Shown piece by piece: positions 14,718-20,485 of a DNA stretch of 20,485 bases (position 1 is the stretch's first letter; each line of letters opens with the position of its first letter). Both the position numbers and the translations under genes were made by a program. The stretch lies in NCBI GenBank assembly GCA_016932965.1, contig JAFGBW010000074.1:1-20485 (forward strand), given 5' to 3'. Source of the stretch: Candidatus Auribacterota bacterium (GTDB lineage Bacteria; Auribacterota; JAFGBW01). The notes beneath the pieces are model-generated. The model ran no database searches, was not told where the DNA came from, and saw only the letters and a program-made list of their open reading frames with translations.

Positions 14718-16139
14718 TTATTTTAAATCCAATAAAGTCCAGCACGGATCCTTCTGGATAATTTCGGCCCCGGGGATGATGTTTCTTATTGTATCTGATT
14801 GAGACGGTTCACAGAATAGAATTTTTCCGTTTATGTTTTGACTTTCTGAAAGAGCAGTACGGATTTCCCGGCAGGGAGTCTGGTTGAGAGTCCTCTCCGC
14901 GTAGTAAAGCAAGGGACTGGCCAGATAAAAATATTTTTTCTGATCCAGTATATTCACAACCGGATTTTTTTCCGGGACTCTGCTTTGTATGAGGTTTGCA
15001 GCCAGTCTCAAAGGGAGATTTTTTTCTCTCGGTTTATAGAACATGGCAGGATCAATCCAGTGGAGAAAGGCTGCGATGACAGGAATGATCACCAAAGCCG
15101 CCTGGACAAGCTGATGACGGAACTTGCGCAGCAGCAAGATGAATAAAAAGGCCGAGGCAAGGCATAAAGGAGGCAGAATAGGAGTCAGGTAACGGATTTC
15201 CTGTGCGCTGGAGACGGAATAGAATATTACCGGCAAGAGAAGCCATAAACTGATGAGTCCCGCAGGCGTCTTTCTTAGATTTTGTCTGGAAAGGATCCAT
15301 AATCCGGATATAACACCCGGTATCACCCATGGTTGAAAGAAACGCCAGATCATTTTAGGGTAGAATACGGCGCGTTCAAGCATTTCAATCCGTTCAACAG
15401 ACCGGTTCCAGACTTCTCCCACAAAATGGGCCGTTATTTCCTCCCATCCATATTTCAGCCATTCATATAAAGGCCAGGTCAATCCCAGTAATATTCCCAG
15501 AAAAAGACCCCAGAGGATCCATCTGGTTTTTGCTCCAGATGGACGTATGATTAAAAGCCAGAATATCGTGATAATGAAAGGGAGTATTCCAAGAACGCTT
15601 TTGGTTAATATGCCTGCTCCAAATGGGAAAGCGAGAAGGATTGAAAACGACGGATGTTTCTTCTGCCCGAATATCAGAAGGAAAAAAAAGAGAGTGACCC
15701 AGAAGGTGAGAGGAATATCCAGCATGACCCTTTGGCAATTCTGCAGAAAATAGTTGGTGGTGATCAGTAATAAGACAGCAAGAAAACCCAATGTTTCGCT
15801 TCGGATCTGTTTTCCTGTAAGAAAAACCAGAAGACATATGAAAAAACCCATGATGGCTGAAGGCAGAACAGCAGCAAAATCATTTTTTCCGAACAGCCTG
15901 AAGGACAGAGCGATGAAAATAAACTGCAAAGGCGGGTGCTGGGAAGTGTGTTCATGGTTCCATGTGATGGTGTAACCAATATGATTTTTAGACATTTCAT
16001 AGCCTTTTTGGGCGTAGAAACAATCGTCAAATGAATCGAGGCCGTGCTTGCCGAGTCCCGGGAAGATAAACAGAAAGGCTATGAGGGCAGCAGGAATGAT
16101 TTTTGGAAACCGTTCAAGATTGGATAAGTCTGTTTTCAT
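14718..16139 (-). CDS. GT-C glycosyltransferase, ArnT/GT83-like
   Basis: This 473-residue polytopic membrane protein resembles ArnT-type and PMT-type enzymes, which transfer a sugar from a lipid-phosphate donor to an extracytoplasmic acceptor such as lipid A, glycan or protein. After the first helix (about 13-30), the first outer loop carries G-L-D-S-F-D-D-C-F-Y-A with the conserved acidic pair D38-D39, and then Q-H-P-P-L-Q-F, the H/K-P-P-L motif, at 67-73. About ten further hydrophobic segments follow up to about 365. R-Y-L-T-P-I-L-P-P in the later loop is typical. The soluble tail (about 380-473) is short. Its ATG overlaps the stop of the radical SAM gene by four bases (ATGA), so the two are translationally coupled. 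The sugar cannot be read from sequence. Confidence 0.85.
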   Translation of the reverse strand: MKTDLSNLERFPKIIPAALIAFLFIFPGLGKHGLDSFDDCFYAQKGYEMSKNHIGYTITWNHEHTSQHPPLQFIFIALSFRLFGKNDFAAVLPSAIMGFFICLLVFLTGKQIRSETLGFLAVLLLITTNYFLQNCQRVMLDIPLTFWVTLFFFLLIFGQKKHPSFSILLAFPFGAGILTKSVLGILPFIITIFWLLIIRPSGAKTRWILWGLFLGILLGLTWPLYEWLKYGWEEITAHFVGEVWNRSVERIEMLERAVFYPKMIWRFFQPWVIPGVISGLWILSRQNLRKTPAGLISLWLLLPVIFYSVSSAQEIRYLTPILPPLCLASAFLFILLLRKFRHQLVQAALVIIPVIAAFLHWIDPAMFYKPREKNLPLRLAANLIQSRVPEKNPVVNILDQKKYFYLASPLLYYAERTLNQTPCREIRTALSESQNINGKILFCEPSQSDTIRNIIPGAEIIQKDPCWTLLDLK

Positions 16140-17530
16140 TTACGGATCATCTCCAGATTCATTCCCAGATTGTCACATCCTTTGAGGCAGTTGATTGGAT
16201 GAAAATAAGGGTCATTTTTCGAAAGGGTTTTGGCTTTTTCCCTGAAGGTATTCATGCTCTCGCTGAACCAGATGCTTTTAAAATCCTTTTCTTTCAATGA
16301 ACCCATGGGAAACAAAGAAGCCTTGCAGCATGGAATGAAACTGGAGTCAGACAGTATTCTTCCGTAATACCATCCAACGGTACAGGGGATTTTATTCACG
16401 ATAGAAGAGTCTGGCTCTATGTTTTGACCGGAAGAAGCCATCCGTCTGATAAAGGAGCCGACTCCTTTCACGTTCATGAAATTCGTATAGAGAGGGAGGG
16501 ATGATGGTGTTTCGTAGCAAAATGACGATAACGGACAGGTACGGCAGATGTTAGGACTGAATTCATAAGACAGAACCGGATAAGGATGTCCTTCTTTCCA
16601 TGCTTTTTTAGTATTGACGGTGCCTTGCGGACAGATCATCTGGTTTGTTTCTTTTTTGATCCGGAAGCCTTTTTTTAAGGGTTTAAAAAAACGGCCGTAT
16701 TCCTTTTGTTCCTGTGAGGCATCAGTGGAATCCAGATCAAGCCGGTTTCCAACTCCGATGAATTCGGAAGTGAAATCCGTCCTGTTCCGGAGTAACCGGA
16801 ATTGTTCCAGGATCCGCTGAACGTTGATCTCTTTAAGGGAAAGGAATTCTGTAACGCCTGGAATGATGTCCGCTATCTGGAATTCCGTTTCATCAGCGAA
16901 ATGCGTGATGCCGAAATCAATCATTTCTTCAATGGAATCATCATTCAATGATGTGATCACATGATAAATTTTAATTCTGGGAAGCGACGTGTTGGAGGCT
17001 TTCTTTATTTTTTGTATTTCCATGAGAAAAGAGGAAATGCGGGAAAAGGCCGATGAGGGCATTTCCGGATGCATCCTGTGCCAGACTTTTTCAGATCCCG
17101 CCCAAAGGGACACGGTCAATAAATCAACTTGTGATGAGACAAGGGTCTCTGCCGTATTTTCAGGGATGGGATAAAGCGAGGTGTTGAGATTGACGAAAAA
17201 CTCTTTTTTTTTCAGGTTTTTCAGGACATTTAGGATGGAAGGATACAGAAGAGGTTCTCCGGCTCCTGCCAGGTGTATTTCCCGCACGTCCAAGGCCTTA
17301 AACGATTCGATCCATTGATTCAGAAGATTCACATCCAGGTTATGGATCGGCCTTGTTTTTCCAGATTCATTTAAATAAGGGGAATGGGTCCAGCAGGCCA
17401 CGCATCTGTTGGCGCAGGCATCGGTCAGATCAATCTGAAGTATACGCGGTCCAGTATAGGCCTTTCTTCCCTGCCGGATGCCTTTGATGATCAGCTTTTC
17501 TTTTTTATCCTGTTTTGGAATGATATTCAT
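16136..17530 (-). CDS. Radical SAM protein with SPASM-like C-terminal cysteines
   Basis: The 464-residue protein has the radical SAM signature C-x3-C-x2-C at C39, C43 and C46 (D-A-C-A-N-R-C-V-A-C-W) for the SAM-binding iron-sulfur cluster. A-G-A-G-E-P-L at 88-94 replaces the usual G-G-E-P. A C-terminal SPASM-like part has C383, then G-R-I-L-S-D-S-S-F-I-P-C-C (C401, C402), G-S-L-K-E-K-D-F-K-S-I-W and finally C448 and C452. A further set at C300, C329, C332 and C338 includes a C-x2-C-x5-C run, so up to two auxiliary clusters are possible. Such enzymes modify peptides, sugars or other small molecules; the substrate is unknown. It heads the leftward cluster and is coupled to the GT-C gene, which suggests a modified sugar or lipid acceptor. 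No precursor-peptide gene was seen next to it. Confidence 0.88.
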   Translation of the reverse strand: MNIIPKQDKKEKLIIKGIRQGRKAYTGPRILQIDLTDACANRCVACWTHSPYLNESGKTRPIHNLDVNLLNQWIESFKALDVREIHLAGAGEPLLYPSILNVLKNLKKKEFFVNLNTSLYPIPENTAETLVSSQVDLLTVSLWAGSEKVWHRMHPEMPSSAFSRISSFLMEIQKIKKASNTSLPRIKIYHVITSLNDDSIEEMIDFGITHFADETEFQIADIIPGVTEFLSLKEINVQRILEQFRLLRNRTDFTSEFIGVGNRLDLDSTDASQEQKEYGRFFKPLKKGFRIKKETNQMICPQGTVNTKKAWKEGHPYPVLSYEFSPNICRTCPLSSFCYETPSSLPLYTNFMNVKGVGSFIRRMASSGQNIEPDSSIVNKIPCTVGWYYGRILSDSSFIPCCKASLFPMGSLKEKDFKSIWFSESMNTFREKAKTLSKNDPYFHPINCLKGCDNLGMNLEMIRK

Positions 17531-17756
17531 GAAAATCGATTTAAAATCATTATCATTGTTTATAATTAAATAATCATCAATTCATAACATAAATGTTGAT
17601 AAACAAAAAAGTTATACTTTTTTAATTTTACGTTAAACCGAGCATACCATCGGCTCTGCCGTGATATTTGATCCAAGCACCTGTAAAGCAAGTTTAATTT
17701 AAATCAGCGATGTTTTTTTATATCTTCAGTAATAGAAAAATGATAACACATAAACC
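17531..17756. promoter_or_regulatory. AT-rich divergent spacer
   Basis: This 226-base gap separates the leftward radical SAM cluster from the rightward DUF5989-like gene, so promoters for both should lie here. It is very AT-rich, particularly 17531-17630, and contains TTGATA and TATACT elements near 17595-17617, but these are too close together (11 bases) to form a standard promoter. Between about 17640 and 17670 a more GC-rich stretch has a short imperfect inverted repeat (CCGA/TCGG). I assign no individual promoter. Confidence 0.35.
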
Positions 17757-17909
17757 ATGATTGATTTTCTTAAAGAATTCTGGGAATTTTTAAAGGTCAG
17801 GAAGAAATTCTGGCTCCTGCCGCCTATCCTTATTCTTTTGCTTTTGGGAATGCTGATTGTTTTGACCCAGGGCAGCGCTGTTGCTCCGTTTATTTATACA
17901 CTGTTTTAA
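17757..17909 (+). CDS. DUF5989 (SxtK-like) small membrane protein
   Basis: A 50-codon frame encodes a small protein with an amphipathic aromatic N-terminus (M-I-D-F-L-K-E-F-W-E-F-L-K-V-R-K-K-F-W-L) followed by a proline pair and one transmembrane helix (about 20-42), ending with a short hydrophobic tail. This matches the DUF5989 family as I know it: a W-x-F-L-x-x-R-K-K-x-W-L-L-P core before a leucine-rich helix. Family members often lie beside SxtJ-like proteins and carbamoyltransferases in secondary-metabolite and cell-envelope loci, but no such neighbour is visible here. The upstream sequence has no strong ribosome-binding site, so expression may be low or leaderless. Function is unknown. 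Confidence 0.8.
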   Translation: MIDFLKEFWEFLKVRKKFWLLPPILILLLLGMLIVLTQGSAVAPFIYTLF

Positions 17910-17912
17910 TCC

Positions 17913-17963
17913 TTTTTTTCCCGTTCATGTGAAATATATGGTATAAACTAAGTGGGAAAAAAA
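17913..17963 (+). promoter_or_regulatory. 10-bp perfect inverted repeat covering the next gene's ribosome-binding site
   Basis: TTTTTTTCCC at 17913-17922 is the exact reverse complement of GGGAAAAAAA at 17954-17963, with 31 bases between. A G-U pair (17923/17953) could extend the stem in RNA. GGGA in the right arm is the only ribosome-binding-like sequence before the ATG at 17965, so folding would hide it. The stem is mainly A-U, so it could melt easily. No U-tract follows the stem in either direction as needed for a terminator. It could instead be a protein-binding site. Confidence 0.4.
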
Positions 17964-17964
17964 C

Positions 17965-18837
17965 ATGAAATCATATGCCATAATCATATTTTTATTTATA
18001 TTTTACATATATAATTTATGTATTTCTTCAGATAGTTTAGCCCCTCAATGTCATTTAGATGAAACAGTATATGAAATGCTTACGCAGGGTACTCAGTATT
18101 ATATCATAAGAGATAAATCCGGAGGACTTTACAAAGTTCAGAAAACAGATGAAGAAACAGTAATGGAATTAACAAAATGGAGTGATGATGGGTATGCCCT
18201 GGTGGAGGCAAACATAGCAGGAAAGAATGCAGGATTTGAGTACTATCAGAGATTGTCAGGTTCCGGAATATTAACTAAGACCCAATATTTGGGAAAAAAA
18301 TCATTTTACGTAAGAGATCCTTTTCAGGGGGTGATTTTATTAGAAAACAGGATCACCTTTTGGCAGCCTGAAATCATCCCGGTAAAGACTTTTATCCGGG
18401 ATAAATTCCAGGAAGGAAATGTTGAATCGATTAAAAATGTATTAAGCTCGATCCTACGCAAATATCATCAATTATGGTCGCTTGGATTTTTTGATTTTGC
18501 CTTCAATCCGACCGTTAACTGGGGTGTTGTTGAAACTCCCGATGGTTTTGATGTTCAATTATTTGATTTTTGGGAAATGGGAGATCTTGCTTCAGAACGC
18601 ATTCAAGAACTAGCACTCAAGTGGATCAATAAAAATCGTGCTTTTGAGAACCGTTGGGACATCATGGATTCGGGTTTCGCCAGTGATGCTACGATTGAAG
18701 GTACGACAAATCGATCCATTGCCCGCTGGTTTATAGATTTATTAAATGAAGAATTCACGGTTGATAAATTCCAACAGATATCGCAAACCGGACCGGAAGC
18801 CATAAGAGCTAAGGCACAAGTGCCTGCTTCTGCCTAG
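17965..18837 (+). CDS. Exported protein with kinase-like motifs, function unknown
   Basis: The 290-residue product starts with a strong signal sequence (hydrophobic 4-20) followed by S-D-S-L-A-P. The middle part looks like a kinase-type fold. A strand pair has Y-Y-I-I-R-D-K-S-G-G-L-Y-K-V-Q-K (possible lysines at 57 and 60), and F-E-Y-Y-Q-R-L (91-97) could be the following helix. A catalytic-loop-like segment has H168, W171, G174, D177, N181 and N185 (N-W-G), then V-Q-L-F-D-F-W-E with D201 in the place of the DFG aspartate. Asp-to-Asn spacing differs from classical HRD or APH loops, so it may be a divergent kinase or pseudokinase. The signal sequence would place it outside the cytoplasm, where ATP is scarce, unless it acts as an N-terminal anchor with the domain inside. 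The codons are more AT-rich than in neighbouring genes. Confidence 0.65.
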   Translation: MKSYAIIIFLFIFYIYNLCISSDSLAPQCHLDETVYEMLTQGTQYYIIRDKSGGLYKVQKTDEETVMELTKWSDDGYALVEANIAGKNAGFEYYQRLSGSGILTKTQYLGKKSFYVRDPFQGVILLENRITFWQPEIIPVKTFIRDKFQEGNVESIKNVLSSILRKYHQLWSLGFFDFAFNPTVNWGVVETPDGFDVQLFDFWEMGDLASERIQELALKWINKNRAFENRWDIMDSGFASDATIEGTTNRSIARWFIDLLNEEFTVDKFQQISQTGPEAIRAKAQVPASA

Positions 18838-19025
18838 CACAGACTCTCAATCTTTCAGATGAGTTATTCAATGACTGAACAGATCCCACTATTTCCCCAT
18901 GCGGCCTTGAGGTCATTTTTGGGTAAACTGAATGTCAGACTGCAACATTGGGAATTGACACTTTTCACATGTAATTCTAAATTGACCAGATCAATTTTAA
19001 TTTTTTTAAAAGGGAAAAATCCATC
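18838..19025. other. Short gap before the oxidoreductase
   Basis: This 188-base gap holds the leader of the oxidoreductase gene, with AAAAGGG near 19006-19012 as the probable ribosome-binding site about 13 bases from the ATG. No clear terminator follows the kinase-like gene: the inverted repeat AGGCA/TGCCT at 18812-18825 lies inside that gene and has no U-tract. Confidence 0.4.
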
Positions 19026-20485
19026 ATGAAATCCATCCTGCAAAATGTAAAAACTGGCGAGGTCACCATGGAGGAAATCCCTCCGCCGAAGGTCCGCCCC
19101 GGATTTGTTTTGGTTAAAAACGTTTGTTCTCTTGTGTCAGCAGGGACGGAAAAAACGGTTCTGGAATTTTCCAGGGCCAGTTACCTGGATAAAGCGAGAA
19201 AACGTCCGGACCTTTTCAGGAAAGTATTGAACAAGGTTAAACATGAAGGAATTCTGAAAACCTGGGAAAGTGTCAATAATCTCATGGAGAAACCTCTGCA
19301 GCTGGGTTATTCCTCAGCCGGTATTGTCATGGAAAAAGGACTTGATGTGACTGATATCCAGGTCGGCCAGAAGGTGGCATGCGCAGGTTATCTTTATGCC
19401 ACTCATTCAGAAGTGGTTTCTGTGCCAAGGAATCTCATTGTTCCTCTTCCGGACGGGGTCTCTTTCGAGGAAGCATCTTTTGTGACATTGGGTGCCATTG
19501 CCATGCAGGGGATAAGACTGGCTGGTTTGGAGCTGGGAGAACAGGTTGTGGTTTATGGATTGGGATTGGTAGGCATGATCACGGTTCAATTGGCTATTGC
19601 TGCCGGCTGCAAGGTGATAGGGGTCGATATTGACCCTAAAAAGATAGAAAAGGTCAGGGAATACGGAGCGTTAGGGGTTCCAGCAGGTGAAGACATGGCT
19701 GCCAAAATATTAAATTTCACAAAAGATTGCGGAGCAGACAAGGTGCTGTTATGCGCTGCCACACGCAGCAATGAACCGGTTGAAAAAATTCCGGAATTCA
19801 CCAGACAGAAGGGAATATTGGTTGTCGTGGGGGAAGTTTCATTAAATCTTCCCAGACGTCTGTATTACGACAAGGAAATCGATGTCAGGATATCAAGATC
19901 ATACGGTCCAGGACGATATGATATGAGCTATGAAGAAGGGGGAGTGGATTATCCTTATGCGTATGTCCGATGGACCGAAAATAGAAACATGGAGGCTGTA
20001 CTGGATCTGATCGCGGGAAAAAAACTGGATTTTATCTCTTTGATTACCCATCGTTTTAAAATCGAGGAGGCCGGATCTGCTTATCAGCTGATGGAGGGAA
20101 AAATAAATGAACCTTATCTGGGTATAGTCATTCAATACAAGGAAGCGCTCGCTCAACCTGAGAAAAAAATCTCAGACACGGTCTCATATCATTCAGGATT
20201 TAAGAAAAAGACGGGGAATCTGTATTTCGGAGTGATTGGAGCGGGCCAGTTTGCACGGGCTCTTCTTTTACCCGCTTTTCACTCTCAAAAGGGCGTGGTG
20301 TTTAAAAAGATATGCACTCTATCAGGAGTGTCCGCAGCTGTGGCAGCAAAAAAATTTAAGGCATCTGAGGCGACCTCCAGTGCGGATTCTGTATTCAAAG
20401 ATACCCAGATCGATGGCTTGCTGCTTGCGACGCGCCATGATTCCCATGCCCGATACGTGATGATGGGATTGGAAAATAAGATGGC
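19026..20485 (+). CDS. Bi-domain oxidoreductase: zinc-dehydrogenase-like plus Gfo/Idh/MocA-like (cut by right edge)
   Basis: The frame from ATG 19026 stays open to the window end (486 full codons). Residues 1-375 form a medium-chain dehydrogenase-like unit, with V-C-S-L-V-S-A-G-T-E-K-T near 33-44, L-G-Y-S-S-A-G near 93-99, the Rossmann loop G178-L-G-L-V-G183 and the acidic strand end V-D-I-D-P-K-K. After a short linker a second Rossmann domain begins G-V-I-G-A-G-Q-F-A with G405 and G407, and continues to L-L-L-A-T-R-H-D-S-H-A, the Gfo/Idh/MocA active-site strand. Proteins with this arrangement usually occur in extracellular polysaccharide and glycan loci, often before a heparinase-like gene and glycosyltransferases. 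They are thought to oxidise or epimerise sugar derivatives, but the exact reaction is not known to me. The start is set by A-rich AAAAGGG upstream and by full-length domain 1. Confidence 0.88.
   Translation, partial: MKSILQNVKTGEVTMEEIPPPKVRPGFVLVKNVCSLVSAGTEKTVLEFSRASYLDKARKRPDLFRKVLNKVKHEGILKTWESVNNLMEKPLQLGYSSAGIVMEKGLDVTDIQVGQKVACAGYLYATHSEVVSVPRNLIVPLPDGVSFEEASFVTLGAIAMQGIRLAGLELGEQVVVYGLGLVGMITVQLAIAAGCKVIGVDIDPKKIEKVREYGALGVPAGEDMAAKILNFTKDCGADKVLLCAATRSNEPVEKIPEFTRQKGILVVVGEVSLNLPRRLYYDKEIDVRISRSYGPGRYDMSYEEGGVDYPYAYVRWTENRNMEAVLDLIAGKKLDFISLITHRFKIEEAGSAYQLMEGKINEPYLGIVIQYKEALAQPEKKISDTVSYHSGFKKKTGNLYFGVIGAGQFARALLLPAFHSQKGVVFKKICTLSGVSAAVAAKKFKASEATSSADSVFKDTQIDGLLLATRHDSHARYVMMGLENKM

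Noticed and set aside
17595-17617. TTGATA and TATACT as a promoter for the DUF5989-like gene
   Set aside because: The spacing is 11 bases instead of about 17, and the region is so AT-rich that such matches are expected by chance.
18812-18825. Inverted repeat AGGCA/TGCCT as a terminator of the kinase-like gene
   Set aside because: It lies inside the coding sequence before the stop and has no U-tract after it.
18859-19029. A 56-codon open frame ending with a four-base overlap of the oxidoreductase start
   Set aside because: It has no ribosome-binding site, and its last third is the A/T-rich leader and ribosome-binding region of the next gene read as protein. Chance is the simpler explanation.

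Overview
The window is about 43-45% GC by eye, with AT-rich gaps, and reads as a chromosomal segment of a Gram-negative, polarly flagellated bacterium. A protein with a GDSL esterase head and a C-terminal beta-barrel implies an outer membrane, and FlhF and FlhG imply control of flagellar position and number. The lineage cannot be fixed from sequence alone. An exported protein with an S-D-S-L-A-P segment after its signal peptide, GT-C enzymes with soluble C-terminal add-ons and a bi-domain oxidoreductase make me suspect an uncultured lineage such as Omnitrophota. That is a weak inference.

Region 1 (1-8482), flagellum. A receiver-like gene cut by the left edge runs leftward (1-147). After an AT-rich gap with a leader hairpin comes a compact rightward operon: fliO, fliP, fliQ, fliR, flhB, flhA, flhF, flhG and a small two-helix membrane protein whose start overlaps the end of flhG. 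Together they encode the export gate (FliP/Q/R/FlhB/FlhA with assembly factor FliO) and the FlhF/FlhG pair. A 19-codon acidic micro-ORF lies between flhF and flhG. No fliA-like sigma factor follows in the window.

Region 2 (8483-8840) has no intact gene. It holds a hairpin and a coding-like fragment without a start codon, probably the relic of a lost gene.

Region 3 (8841-17530), surface glycan or modification. A 989-residue GT-C type membrane glycosyltransferase with discoidin-like, TPR-like and beta-sandwich segments points right. A four-gene leftward cluster converges on it: radical SAM/SPASM-like protein, second GT-C glycosyltransferase, GDSL autotransporter, GT4-like glycosyltransferase. 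This cluster is the best candidate for an undescribed system, with lipid-linked sugar transfer, a radical-SAM modification and a cell-surface esterase encoded together.

Region 4 (17531-20485). An AT-rich divergent spacer leads to a 50-codon DUF5989-like (SxtK-like) membrane protein. Next is an exported protein with kinase-like motifs, whose ribosome-binding region lies in one arm of a 10-bp perfect inverted repeat. Last is a bi-domain oxidoreductase (alcohol-dehydrogenase-like plus Gfo/Idh/MocA-like) cut by the right edge; this type is common in polysaccharide loci.

I saw no tRNA, rRNA, CRISPR array, insertion sequence or phage gene.
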